DNA of 64,000 nt from Schistocephalus solidus (lineage: Eukaryota > Platyhelminthes > Cestoda > Diphyllobothriidea > Diphyllobothriidae): NCBI GenBank assembly GCA_017591395.1, contig WEDG01000228.1, positions 38,501-102,500 of the forward strand, given 5' to 3'. Made by a program: the position numbers and the translations under genes. The notes under the pieces were generated by a model, which saw only the letters and a program-made list of their open reading frames with translations, searched no databases and was not told the origin of the DNA. Shown in pieces: positions 20,540-31,862 of the stretch. Each line of letters starts with the position of its first letter. Positions within the stretch are counted from its first letter, which is position 1.

Positions 20540-21879
20540 GGATTCGTAATGGAGTGTCGTCAAGACGACGGCCTTGTACATCTTCAGTTTGGTGTTCAGG
20601 TGAATACCGTGGCGATTCCACACGGAGGCCTGCAGTCGGCCGAAGGCCTGACTGGCTCTGGAGATTCATTTAGCAACTTCGTCGTAAATTCTCGTGCTGC
20701 GTGATAGGCTGCTTCTCCGATAAGCAAGGGTTTCCGCATTTTTGAGTTGAGCACCGTTGACATTGATTCGAGGAGCATTGTATTCCGTGCTGGGTGGCGG
20801 CTGGTGCATGACAACCGTTTTGGCTGTACTGATTGTTAATCCAAAATCGGTGCAGCCTTCGGTGAAGAGGTCCATGCTCCTTTGCATGTCCTCCTCCGTC
20901 ACTGTGTTAAAGGCGCAGTCGTCCGCGAAGAGCAAGTCATGGACTGTAGTCGTAGACACGCGCGTTGGAGCCTGCATGCTCCGACTGTTGAGAAGGTGCC
21001 CGTCAGTTCTGTAGGCGATGCGGATACCAGGCTGCTCATCATGGTAGGCGTCGTTCAGCATAGCAGAGAACATGAGACTGAAGAGGGTGGGGATCAGTAC
21101 GGCGCCCTGCTTCGCTCCGTTGGTCACTGCGAATGCTTTGGATATCGCCCCGTTGTCAGTGACGCGCGCCGTCACCCCGTCATGAAGCTGACGCACCATG
21201 TGCCTGAACCGCTCAGGACAGCCGAATTTCTCCATGAATTTCCACAGTCCGTCACGATTCACTCTGTCAAAGGCTTTCGTCAGATCCACGAAGGTAGTTT
21301 GGAGGTGGGTTCACGTCTCCTGGCACTTCTCTTGTGGCTGGCGGGCGGCGAAGATCATGTCGGTTGTTCCGCGGTGTCGTCGAAAGCCACATTGGCTTTC
21401 TAGGAGTAGGCCCTGCTCTAGGTGACCGTTCAGACGATTGAGAAGGGTACGGGCGAAGATCTTCCCGGCGATGTTGAGCAACGAGATGCCTCTGTGATTA
21501 TCACAGAGTTGCCGGTTCCCCTTCCGTTTGTAGAGATGGACGATGGTTTTCATTTCATTGCGGTCCAAATACCTCTGGATTTCCTCAGCCTTTCGGATCA
21601 TCCAGGCATCCTGCATCTCCCGCAGCCTTTTGCTATAGAAGGCGGCGGCTTTGTGAGTCGATTCTTCTCCTCGAGTAAGTTGCTGAGGTCGGCGTCATTG
21701 TCGTCAAACAAGTCCTGGTGTTGACGGCGTGCGCGTCCGAGGATTTCGAGGGCGGTGAACTGAACGACATTTCGCAGTTGACACCATCGTGTCTCCACGG
21801 TGGCGTTATTATCTGGAGCATGCAGGCCCTCCAGTTTCTCGTCCATGTGGTTGCTGAAATCAAAACAGTGAGCAGGCAA
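20540..21879 (-). pseudogene. LINE linker and reverse transcriptase
   Basis: Before the RT, a linker reads NHMDEKLEGLHAP, RWCQLRNVVQ and GRARRQHQDLFDDNDADL. The RT follows with IVHLYKRKGNRQLCDNHRGI, LLNRL, ESQCGFRRHRGTTD, LTKAFDRVNR (motif A Asp), NGAKQGAVLIPTLFSLMFSA (motif B) and LLFADDCAF (motif C, both Asp kept). The last recognisable part is [18 protein letters not shown] at about 20620-20570. The linker (YLDRNE) joins motif 2 (IVHLYKRKG) with no room for RT motifs 0-1, implying an internal deletion of very roughly 100 codons. A second deletion joins the thumb to the zinc-finger tail. A TGA near 21310 and frame changes near 20660 and 21600 also break the frame. Confidence 0.85.
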
Positions 21880-21934
21880 ATTTAAAAAGGAGTATTTAAC
21901 TTACCTGGCGGTCACTTACCTTGGCGCCTTCGGC

Positions 21935-22730
21935 GATGTTGACGTCGGAGCCTCATCGGAGAGATGACGAGGCGCTGATCTGTCCAACCATCAGTATCGC
22001 GGATCGCCTTGGTCACGAGCACGTCCTGTCCATCTCGCCTGCGGACGATAACATAGTCCACGAGTTGCTAGCGCCGCAACCGAGGGTGCATCCACGTGGC
22101 CTTCTCCCGCGTCGGAAGGCAAAAGGTGTTGGTCAGCAGGAGATGGTGTTCCGGACACGTTCGCAGAAGAAGGAGGCCGTTATCGTTACAGCTACCGAGA
22201 CCGTGGGGACCTAGCACTCCCTGCCAGTCAGCGTGGTCCGTCCTGACGTGGGAGTTGAAGTTGCCAAGGACAATCAACTTATTCGCCTGCGGCACAGTCG
22301 CCAGGAGGGCATGCAGGTCCTCGTAGAATTTGTCCTTCGCCGCATCAGAGCTCGGTATTGGGGGCACGTAGGTGCTGATGATGGTGGCGAACTTGTCTCC
22401 CCGAAGAGGCAGGCGGAGGCTCATCAGGCGATCATTGATGCCCTGCTGCAGACAGGGCAGACGTCCCACGATGTCGTTACGGATGGCAAAGGCAACACCA
22501 GCGTCGCGTCGCTCTGCCTTTGGCCGGCCGCTCCAGAAGAAGGTGTAACCGGCACCCACCTCCTCCAGTTGACCCTGCTCAGAGAATCGGGTCTCACTGA
22601 CGGCAGCAATGTCCACCTTGTATCGCGCCAGTTCTCGAGCGACTAGTGCCATCCTCCGTTCTGGCCGCTTGCTCCTTGGATTGTCTAAAAGGGAACGAAC
22701 ATTCCAGGCTGCTAGTGTGAGTGGACTCAC
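21935..22730 (-). pseudogene. LINE APE-type endonuclease domain
   Basis: This domain nicks target DNA to prime reverse transcription. From ATG 22730 the frame reads [14 protein letters not shown] (catalytic Asn region), [11 protein letters not shown] (catalytic Glu), [34 protein letters not shown] and [11 protein letters not shown]. After a TAG stop near 22066 it continues in the same frame as QLVDYVIVRR and GWTDQRLVIS. Two departures matter: the usual GDFN reads GNFN, and the usual D-H near the C terminus reads D-Q. Both residues are catalytic in the APE family, so this copy should be inactive. The first 220 residues are otherwise uninterrupted, so decay is fairly recent or slow. Confidence 0.88.
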
Positions 22731-23285
22731 CCGAGCAGCCTGGAGGGTATGGCGAGGGGGATGGGGACGGGGGTATTGTTGTTTGTTTGAGTTTTACGAC
22801 CGCGTAGTTTGCGATCTGCGAGCCGCGGCCGGCTGCAGAAGACGTGAGACCCAGCATTTTTTTAGGGCACATTTTCTAGCCCCTTTCTCCGCGAGGAGGC
22901 AAGCAGTGCTATCCCTAAATAGGGCTGCTCGGACATCCCAGACGGCTGCCGAACTCCACTATGGGTCACGGTTTTGTTTTAGTGGGAGAACGACCCGATT
23001 TAGCCTGGGCCGCCTACGGGGTTGCTGTCGCCCCCACCGTAGGACTTTTTGAGAGGGGGGAGTTGGGAAGTTCGGGAGTCAGACATGCCGGGTGTGGAGG
23101 CACACACAACACCGGAGACCCTCATCTGGTTTAGCCTGCCGGTCGTGGCGGTTGCGCAGGGTGTGACATCTGGGATAAAGCCAGCTTCACAGTGCCACAG
23201 GTGAGAGTTGGGTACCAGTTAGAGGCGGCCACAGGAGCTTGCATCACCTGTATGTGACAAACGGAGCGACCACCTACACCTGAGT
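22731..23285 (-). other. Probable LINE 5' UTR
   Basis: GC-rich sequence between the endonuclease start and about 23285 has no coding signature. Both strands carry chance frames (for example 22609-23052 plus), which are shadows of the LINE. The boundary is placed where composition changes and is approximate. Confidence 0.4.
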
Positions 23286-23486
23286 AGTTTCCCTACACCC
23301 CGCACGCATACACACACACGTTTCCTCTTCCACAACTGTAGAGCCACTCACATTGCAGAATTACTGCTTGAACCTAAAGGAGCACAATTATTCCTTTTTG
23401 CTTCAGAATTTCAACGTCGCGTTTGATAATGCTATTAATAAAACTTGCAAATTCTGATTTCATGGCTGATAATCCCGTCACGATGG

Positions 23487-23680
23487 ACTCTAAACGGGAC
23501 GAGTGAGTTCCGTTATCGATTGGTGAGTGTTCCTCAACGAATTCAAGTCAATATTCCCGATCTAAACCGGTAAGACAACGAGTCCATGGGTTAATGGTTA
23601 GAGCGTTGGATTTATGATCAACGGATCTCGGGTTCGAACCTCGGGTTGTACACCACCCTTGTCTTTGTGGGCATTGTTCA
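23487..23680 (+). repeat. tRNA-derived SINE with intact B box, shortened body
   Basis: Head GGGACGAGTGAGTTCCG, then CCGGTAAGACAACGAGTCC, A-box-like TTAATGGTTAGAGCG, and a perfect B box in GGGTTCGAACCTC. It then jumps to the tail ACCCTTGTCTTTGTGGGCA, lacking the CTGATGACGG..GAAA body present at 9.9 and 43.6 kb. Confidence 0.75.
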
Positions 23681-24969
23681 TCCGACTCTAAAATGCCCTA
23701 ACGTCTGGCTCGTATATGACGCTATGATTGTCCTAGTTTCGTTACTTCTTAGTCATGGGTTTCTCCTTGAAGGTGCATGCACAATACACTCTTTCTTTTG
23801 AAACACCGCACGTCCATTGGCTCGTATTGGCTCACACAGGGCGGCAATAAGGAAGAAAATGTCCGAGTGTCCGACTGAGCACTCAGCATTTTTCAATGAA
23901 ACACCTATTCGGGCAATGTATGCGAAGCGAAAACTCCACGCGATCGTTTATGGTAGGTATCCTTTCCGTAACAATTCCAACCATCCGCATCCCCCAACTA
24001 GAATTTCTTTTTTTCTTTTCTTTTCAGCACCTAGTGCGGGCGACCTCTCTCGTTGACGCGACCCCCAGCCCAACGTATTTTCTGCTCCTCCGAATACCTA
24101 TTCAATGGAGGGGCATGCGACGAAGCTTTGAACTAGCAAATAAAAATGAACTATTTATGGGTTACAGACGGAACCATGCTCACAGCACAGGTGCTAGCTA
24201 ACAGTTCGGATCTGTGTCGGAGGTGTATCCTGTTCATACGATCAACATGCCACCCGTTGCACTCTATATGCTTTTAGCAACTGTCTGTAGTAACTGCCTG
24301 GCGATTTACCGGTGACAGGTGACTCGAAAGTCTGAACATGAGCTTTTATAAGCACCTAAATAAGTATGTTCCGAAAGTGCTATGCAAGGTCTCGAACGTG
24401 GCCACTGAGGGACTTTCGTCATAGGTGCAAACTCGATTGGGCAAGTCGGAGGCAAAACGGTCGGGGTGTTACCGAGAAAGGCAGGCACCTCGCGAAGATA
24501 GCACCTGTCTTTTAGCATAACTACGCGCTGCCCCGAGTGTTCGTTGTTGGTGTGTAGAGGAAGTGCCATCCAAGAAGCCTGACAGCGAAATAGGCGGACT
24601 CTTCGGGTTGACCAATAAGCCGTAGTGGACTATCCCTGGACGGTCCTTCAGGCTTGGCTAGATACCGATCTGGTAAATCTATTACTTATAAAAAGTTTCC
24701 ATTGCGTAGTACCTGGTGAATCTTTTGCGCCGAGCAAAGATGGCTGCACCCTAGAGGCATCCCTCTGTGAATTTAGAACATATGCCTCCACCAAGCCATA
24801 CCGCGCAAAGCCCTGTCCGGAGTCATACCTCAGCCGGATTTTGGATTATCAAAGGGTTACGGTCGATGGGCTTTAAACTTTTCAAAGGTCAGTGATGCGG
24901 GAACAAGTCAATTCCTTCCTAGTAGTACCAACGACAGTTCGACGAGCGCGAAAGTGCCCTCCGGGATGG
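23681..24969. other. Intergenic sequence, nothing recognised
   Basis: Frames at 23817-24201 and 24625-24876 show no domain I can name. No repeat family block was found. Confidence 0.4.
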
Positions 24970-25115
24970 CGTCTCCAGAGTCGACCTAATTTCTCTCCCC
25001 TCCCTTTCTCGTCCTGCACGAGTCCGATGTTCTAGCCGGTCAGCTATCTGGTGCTGAGGTTGAACGCAAGTGGCTGGCGCAGAGTGAAACCTACGCCTGC
25101 GCGTGCCACCACATC
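24970..25115 (+). repeat. Dispersed repeat R1, copy 6 (partial)
   Basis: Contains GAGTCGACCTAATTTCTCTC, AGCCGGTCAGCTATCTGGTG and GCTGGCGCAG..CCTACGCCTGCGCGTGCCACC, diverged from the 3' portion of the long form at 15.23-15.35 kb. Confidence 0.5.
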
Positions 25116-26250
25116 CTCCTAAGTGATAAGTGTTACAGGATGCACAGAATCTCTACAATCCGCTCAATACGTCCTCTGCCCAAATCTGGGTCGCCCGTTT
25201 GGGCCCATGTTGGGTCATCCATAAGACTAAAACCCAGCTGGCGTGAGTCATCACGTCGAATTACTGTTCTCAGGGTGGGGGGAGGGGAAGAGAAGGAGGC
25301 CTTGCCCAACATATACATTGATCTGGCATCGAAGAGGGCACTTCGTGGCCATCGAGACAGGCAGCAAAGGCTAAAGGGCAGGACAAGTATCTCGGCCGCT
25401 GCCGCAACGGATGTTTATCAACCTACATGCCGGGGGAAGGGGAGGTCTGTCAGCAGGAAGTGAGATGATTGAAACAGAAATTGGACGGGTGGTTAAGACA
25501 CCCAGACTGAACCGACTGCCTGCGTCTGCCTGTGTCTGCCAACTCTGCAGTAAATCGCATCCTATGTGCACACTGATCTTCTAATCGACAAAACCCGGAG
25601 GATGTGCGTGTTGCTTCTGTGTGACTACAGTTTCCAGCAAACGACAAGGCCTTGTCGGAATTTTCTCCTCGTTTCATATTCCACTAATTTAATCACTATC
25701 TGATCAGCTGACGTATTCAAGGTTCCTCTCCACCCAACGCCAATGCTCATCTAAGTCCTGGTTTTCAGGGACAGAACAGTGGTTTAGCAAAAGTAAATGC
25801 AACGTAGGAGTTAATTTAACTGAAAAATTCGGCGATCTCGGAGGGACTTTGAACACTAGTACTGTAACCGCGGCAACTGCGAGGCCCCGAATGACAGCAA
25901 GGATCTTTTAACATTTGGATTAAGTGACCCGCCCAATGTACTGCAACGTGTTGAATTAACAAATTCTAATACAGTAAACTGACTGTCCAAGCTGGTTTTT
26001 CGAAGCAGTCAATTTCGAATTTACCAGAGGACCACCATGCTCATGCTTAAAATTGGGGTGAGGATTAGGGTGAGGATTAGATGTGGAGTTAGGGTTAAAG
26101 TGGCGTGTATATAGGCATGAATAGATAGGTGTATTACACCAGCTCACTTGACCGATGACGGTGGGTGGGATAAATTACTTTTCCTTGCCATCACTTTACC
26201 ACCCTTTTTTCCTGTTTCCGTATTACACGCCTACTTTTCCATTTTTTTTA
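25116..26250. other. Intergenic sequence; short TTAGGG-like tract at 26050-26095
   Basis: No gene recognised. GAGGATTAGGGTGAGGATTAG and AGTTAGGGTTAAAG at 26050-26095 resemble the MITE interior. Confidence 0.4.
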
Positions 26251-26251
26251 G

Positions 26252-26531
26252 TTATGGGGTCGCACAAGCAGCCTGAGACAACAAGGTCCCCTTCTGGTTC
26301 AAGGAAGTCGTCTGGAAAACTGAGGGTAAAATTATGTGCTATTTAATGTATTCAAAGGTAAGTGCGTTACATGCGCTGTACTGTTGTACAGCCCCGTTGT
26401 TTGTTAGAGGCAAAGCGCTCTTTTCACGGTTTTATCGACGGGTAAGGGTCTTATTCTTTATTCAAACAGATGACAATTCCCATTTTATTTCCAGGGCTAC
26501 TTTCGTAGAGGCCTTCGTTGAGAGCATTTAG
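26252..26531 (+). CDS. Possible three-exon mini-gene (52 residues), predicted from splice signals only
   Basis: Exon 1 (26252-26325) follows a polypyrimidine-AG and opens with ATG at 26254, giving MGSHKQPETTRSPSGSRKSS and four more residues up to a G|GTAAAA donor. Exon 2 (26392-26441) lies between ..TGTACAG and a strong GTAAGG donor. Exon 3 (26495-26531) follows TTTATTTCCAG and ends at TAG. With these junctions one frame stays open across all three exons (24 + 17 + 11 residues), with introns of 66 and 53 bp. The N-terminus is Ser/Lys/Arg-rich. I recognise no family. The acceptor before the ATG suggests an upstream exon. The frame agreement could be chance over such short exons, and the introns are very short. 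Confidence 0.22.
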
Positions 26532-26954
26532 ATAAGGTTGTACATATTAGGACTTCCAAGCAATGTATTTCGAAGACAAAGTTAGAACCCTAGTAAATTC
26601 AAACAGCCTCCGCTTGCTAGCTAAAAATCAGCCCGTGATAGAAGCTGGTGCACTCTAGTGTGTAACGGGATGCCACAACCTGGCAGCTGACGCTCAAAAA
26701 GTTAGGTTCTGAGATGTCTGGAGAACAAATGAAATGAGTTAACAGTAAAAGACGTTGTTGTGCCTTCGCCTCCCAACCCCGGACCACAGAGTGCCGACCA
26801 TCAACCCAATGGAGAATCAGGATATTCACTAGTGTGGATGTCTTTTTCGTCGCTATCATACTGTGCCTCCTAATCGGACCGCGTGGTAGATACGCTGAAC
26901 CAACATCAAGGCTAGAATAGGGCACGCCAGTTAGAACAAATGCCAAATATGTGG

Positions 26955-27215
26955 GAGGGGCGTGGTAGCACGCTTAGGAGCGGCTCCGGTCGCACCAACC
27001 ACCGGCGCCCGAACCCGCCTCCGGTCTTTTGACTCCGTCTTGACATCTGGCACAGTCGGGTGCGGGAATAGAGAGTTCATTGGACGTAGCGCAAGTCTAC
27101 TTTCACTTAAAACTAACCCACGTGCAATTCACCGCCCCTGCACCACCATGCTGTGTAGCACACCGTGGACCTCATCGGAATCGACGGCCGAATCGTCACT
27201 GTCATAGAACAAGGA
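26955..27215 (-). repeat. Dispersed repeat R1, copy 7
   Basis: Reverse orientation of the short form: GAGCGGCTCCGGTCGCACCA, CCGCCTCCGGTCTTTTGACT, CGCAAGTCTACTTTCACTTA, CACCGCCCCTGCACCACCAT and CTGTGTAGCACACCGTGGAC all have counterparts in reversed copy 3. Confidence 0.75.
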
Positions 27216-28699
27216 CATTTAACAACGGTCATGCAACTCGCTGATCGAATTCGCGGTGATGCTGACCATCCTCTGCACTCTGAACTAATTACTGCGAAGT
27301 CTTTTCGCCCCATGCTCCGGGGCTTCCGACACATTTCTTACCCTACACTGGCATATCGGCGCGCTCCGTATTGCCATTCCTAACACAATACTTTAATTTT
27401 CAAGGGAGGCCGAAATACAGCAACTGAGATGTTAACCGTCCCCGAAATGGATTTTCAGTTTTATGCAAACTCATTTGCTCTTGCATCATTTCTCAATTGA
27501 TATTTGGGTCGCAGTGAAGGAAGCGCATTCCTCTGTAAGTCAGTAGAGACGGTATTGGGGGTGCACTTACGCGTTTTCCGGCAGTTGACGTCCCATACTT
27601 TGGTCCACGTTTTCCGACCTTTTGCGGATAAGTTATCACGAAGGGCCGAGACAGGGCAGAAAGAACGTTTGTCAATGTAGTCAGCTGTGATACCAGACGG
27701 GAATCTAGAGAGCGAGAGAAGTATAGTAAATAAAGAAGCGTTTGGCGGACGCAAGGTAATGAGCGCATGGGAGTCAGACAGCCACAGCAATGCCGGCGGA
27801 CGCCCTATTAATGACAGAGGAGGAACATGTTGGAGGAATGAAAGACGAGGAGGAGGAGGAGGAGGAGGAGGAGGAGGAGGAGGAGGGAGGCGAGGTGATG
27901 CGGAGGAGAACGGAGGTACTGGCACGTGGAAAAACAAAGTACTGCACATGTTTGTGTCTTTAAAATGGCTGAACTGGAAAGTAATCACTCAGAATTAGCC
28001 TTCTAATTAGCACTTGATACCAACAGAGAATATCTAAAAAAACATGTGAGACCAGCGGCGACAGCTTCGCCCCCTCCCTCCCTTAGTAAACCGGGCAATT
28101 GGTTCTGAATGAAACATATTAGCGTGTACTACTAATGAAAGCAACACACCAAAATGCCCAAGTAGCAACTTTTTGCAATAAACAGAGCATGTATTAGGTC
28201 AGGTCTTACTGGCAGACAAGGAAACCACAGTAAGGCTTCTGTTGGATCCATGAAAAGAGCAGCCTTCCGCAGTGTCTTGAGTGATAGTGGTCATTGTGAA
28301 AATTCGATTGTCAATCGGTGTAACCAAGTAGAAGAAGGTGGTCATTGGCCTGGATTTTCAAAAGACATAAGGCTCCTCATAATCCGAGACCAGTTAAGTA
28401 CCGGAGGGTGCGGTTTGCCTTTAGGTGCTCTCATGGTCTTGCATAGTAGGTGCACTTGACTAGAACATGAGTAGGACTCACTCATTGCGAGATTTTATCG
28501 GGTTGCGCGTCGTCCACGCGAGCCCCTAATTACTGTCGCATTTAGGTGTGACGCGCCTTGCGAGTCAGCCAATGTGTCCAATCCCATCACCCGTTCGCAG
28601 ACCCGATTGGTGACTGGGAAGAGGAAGAGAGCGTACTGCCGATATGGGCAAATACATACCCACGTCAGACTAGGGCATTTCTTACTATACTAAATCTGA
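27216..28699. other. Non-coding; (GGA)n at 27846-27890
   Basis: A ~45-bp GGA microsatellite lies inside otherwise unremarkable sequence. The 175-residue minus frame at 27461-27988 runs through it as a poly-Pro stretch and is unlikely to be a gene. Confidence 0.5.
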
Positions 28700-29030
28700 C
28701 GTGCTTGACCCAATAGTCATGGCTTGGATGGTTGCCACGTGGCGGGAAAACTCGGCCCTCCTCGCAGAACTGAGAGTCAGGCTGTAGTGGCTTCTTCTGA
28801 AGGTGGCCTCTATGGCACTCTCACGCTGATGGGATCTTAGTTAACCATTAATTTCTTACTTGGAAACCTGGTTTGTCGTGCGCAGACATGTGTGGCACGC
28901 GTAGACGGGCTGTTTAGTTTTGTCAGCCACCGCACCTGATCCCACCTCCGGTCGCCCTGACTCAGCTTTGGCACAAGTCTGCACAAGTCTGCCTCACCAT
29001 AAACTAACTCATACGCAAGTCAACCATACT
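28700..29030 (-). repeat. Dispersed repeat R1, copy 8 (long form, diverged)
   Basis: Reverse orientation: CCATGGCTTGGATGGTTGCC-like block, GAGAGTCAGGCTGTAGTGGC, TCTGAAGGTGGCCTCTATGG, GCACTCTCACGCTGATGGGA, and GATCCCACCTCCGGTCGCCC followed by TGACTCAGCTTTGGCAC. Confidence 0.6.
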
Positions 29031-30225
29031 GCGCTCACTCCATGCGGCACTTGGCGGATGCCATCGCTCGAAAAGTCACAACGGACTTTCAAAATGTCGT
29101 CGCTGGCATGTCATTGCACGTACCATACGTTCGGCTACACTATAGTGTGTTTAATTGCACACCTTATTTCCCTTTCTGGATTGCACCGATTTTACGTTGA
29201 CATGTAGATAAGACTTTACGGACTTAATTCTAAATCTTACCTCAAGCTTGTTTGATTATAACTCTTATCTGAGAGGTGTTCTCTGATTGCCTCTGAGACT
29301 GTGATCGGTACTGGTACAGTGTGGTCTGGCGCAGACTCTCAGGATAGGGGTAGATAGTTGCTAGTGTTTGACATTTTTACTACACCTCTGCTTTTAAATC
29401 AGAAAAACCTGCCGGAGCAAGCTGATGGTCGTTTCTACTGGTCAGCAAAGACACCTTTGTCTGGAATATGCCCAAGTGTACATAACGTAATTCCCTCCTT
29501 ATGCCTCATTTGAAACTCAGCTCCACAGTAGATCATGCACCTTTCGGTAGGCCGGGTGACAATGAGCACGGTGATTAATATAACTGCTGCGTCATAGCAT
29601 GCATTCAAAATTCCAGATGACGGAATATGCTGAGCCCTCGACAAAGTTCCTATCCGTACCTGATCGAAGATCATCCGGTCCGATAACAGGCAGTCGATTA
29701 TTACTTTATATGCCTCACGTAAAACGCCGCGGGGACCCTCAAATCGCTGCCAGGCCGCAGTTGAGACGCGTGTACGCGCGGTGACAGCAAACTCCATCCC
29801 TAAACCCCAACTAAACGGAATAACGGTCCACCTCCACCCCCCCCCCTCCCTGACCCCCCCCCTCACGCCCCCTCATCTGTCGCGGGACCTACCGACGAAA
29901 ACACGAAGCGCCCAAAGCCAGACTAAGAGACACTGGGCAGGGCGACTCCACCCATAATATGACCTTGACAGAAGGCGACGGCGAGACGACCGTGGGATTA
30001 TGCTTCGTCAGCGGCACCGCCAGCGTTACCGACCGCGCACGCACAAGGCGCAAATACTTTTTCTCCCCCTCCGTTCTTCCGGCTGCGTGCACAGCACGTG
30101 CGCGCTTGTGCAATGCACGGCGTCTGTGAGGCGGGTAGGGGGGGGGGGGTTGTCGGGCGTTTTCCCACTCCCACTTGCGGCACATGCATGTGTAGCTAGC
30201 TTTCTCACTGGAGGCACAACAACTC
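29031..30225. other. Non-coding, becoming CpG- and C-rich at 29.8-30.2 kb
   Basis: No gene recognised. Runs of C (29835-29862) and G (30137-30151) flank a CpG-rich segment (about 29985-30125). Several overlapping frames on both strands are compositional. Confidence 0.4.
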
Positions 30226-31862
30226 TAGACGTGCTTTCTTCGTGTGTGACCGGATGGGCGCGCTCGGACCGCAACAGATGATGCGAAGTATATTTTGGAC
30301 CGAGGTGTTAGAATGCAGTCTAAGAAGAATGTTGAGGTGGTGATGTGCGACGACTATGGACTTCCGGTTTGAACAGAAACCGTGGAAGCTCTCTCTCTCA
30401 TTGAGAACGGCCATGAATCCTGCCAGGCATATTTGCTGTCACCGCCCCGAAGAATGAATCAACGAAGTAAAAAGACTATTTAGTACTCTATTGTAAATGG
30501 TCGGGACATAGATCCAAGCACTACTTGAACCTTCCAAATTCAGTGAATGGGATCCTCGTAAAATTGGATCCTTCATACGATACCATAATCTATTCTGGTG
30601 TAGAAAAATGCAAGGCATCCACAGCACAGTCTCGCCCATAAGAATGGTTAACAATTCGAAAATTTTGCAAGAAAGCGTAAGATATCAGCGTTGCCTTGAA
30701 TCTGGACCGAGAGTTTCATACAATGTAAATGGTACTGTATGTGCAGGCTGAAGCCATTGTCACCCTCAGCAAATTGAGTGACGAAAACCCAACATATAGC
30801 ATTCACAAATCGAGATAGTTCAATATATTTAATAGTAATAGGCATTGCTTTTGAAGACCCAAGGGCGACGCAGCAAAGTCATTTTTTGTTAATTCAAAGC
30901 CCCCGAGGATTACACCGGACGGAATTTTGAGCGGTGTCAGATTCCTGAGTTTTGGGTAATGGGTTTTAACGGCAAAGAAATCGGGTTTGGCAATCAAAAC
31001 CCGGATCACGGGAATTAATGTAGGAAGAAATGAGCCACGTGGAGGAGGAGTTCAATTGAAAAGAATAGTACTGCGTAAGATATCTGCGAGAAACATCAAT
31101 TAATGACGTTTCATGTTTAACAACTCTTTAAATTTGAATCAGACGGTTATCTGTATAAAAAGGGAAAGCTCAAGCACTCACAACTTCGGTATATTTTTTC
31201 AGTATCTATTTATTTTGAAGTTGCCTGATAAACACATAGCATAGGACTTATAATTTTAGGCCGTCGATTGAGGACGCTAAAAACCGAATATTCACTGACA
31301 TTTTAAAAACGACTCTGGACCTCAAGCGAATTCACCGTACCCAAAAAAAACACGTTAGTTTTACGGAAGGAGAGTTCACTTGATATACAGAAAACGGTAT
31401 TCTTAGGATTGCATCTGCTAATTTTATACAAATTTATCAGTTACTCTTATAATCATGGGCGAGACTCTATTACAGTACAGTGAATGCGTTACACTTTTCT
31501 CTAGACCAGAATAGATTGCTGTATCGTAACAAGGATCCAACGTCACGAGGATCCCATGAACTGGGTTGGGAAAGGCTCAACTATTGCTTGGCTCTAAGTA
31601 TCGAAGTTAGAGTACCGGGTAGACTTCTTCCTGTGTTGACTCATTCTACGGGACGATGACAGCCAAAACGCTTGGCGAGAGTTCCCTTCATGGTCGTTCT
31701 CGAGTTTCCACGGTTTCTGTTTAAGCCGAAAGTCCATAGTGGGCGCACATCACCACCTCGGCATTCTTCTGGGACTGCGCTCTACCACCTCGGTTCAAAA
31801 ATATACTTCGCATCATCTGCTGTGATCCGAGCGCGCCCATCCGGACACACGAAGAAAGCGCG
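30226..31862. repeat. Long inverted repeat, arms of about 425 bp
   Basis: The arms 30226-30655 and about 31440-31862 are inverted copies at roughly 75-85% identity by eye. Matching segments include CGAGCGCGCCCATCCGG, ATATACTTCGCATCATCTG, GCACATCACCACCTC, TTCCACGGTTTCTGTT and CCAGAATAGATT. The left arm has a longer GAGA run. The central ~785 bp (30656-31439) are not self-complementary and hold no recognised gene. This is the shape of a fold-back or long-TIR DNA transposon, or of two inverted copies of one repeat. Confidence 0.75.

Larger units (their letters stand above)
20265..23285 (-). mobile_element. LINE retrotransposon with APE endonuclease, RT and C2H2 tail; decayed
   Basis: The minus strand carries, in 5' to 3' order, a probable 5' UTR (about 23285-22731), an apurinic-type endonuclease (22730-21935), a linker and reverse transcriptase (21879-20540), and C-terminal zinc fingers (20468-20280). 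The protein order and style fit the RTE-like LINEs abundant in flatworms, whose endonuclease hits are often labelled craniofacial development protein 2-like. The copy is non-functional: stops occur at about 22066 and 21310, endonuclease residues are substituted, and two internal coding segments seem missing. No 3' tail or target-site duplication could be fixed. Clade is inferred from motifs. Confidence 0.85.

Noticed and set aside
20882..21403. 173-residue plus-strand frame
   Set aside because: It is antisense to the reverse transcriptase, whose motifs A, B and C are clear on the minus strand.
21855..21935. Intron-like GTAAGT..TTTTGATTTCAG inside the LINE (minus strand)
   Set aside because: The reading frame continues through the supposed intron as VKYSFLNLPAHCFDFSNHMD, which fits the linker of this LINE family, so the splice signals are coincidental.
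22609..23052. 147-residue plus-strand frame
   Set aside because: It lies antisense to the LINE 5' UTR and endonuclease and has no recognisable domain.
26392..26600. Resemblance of one frame (LFVRGKALF.., GYFRRGLR) to ribosomal protein eL33
   Set aside because: The match is short, interrupted by a stop right after GLR, and lost downstream. The alternative frame across the same exons is open instead.
27461..27988. 175-residue minus frame with a Pro run
   Set aside because: It is driven by the GGA microsatellite and has no domain on either side.
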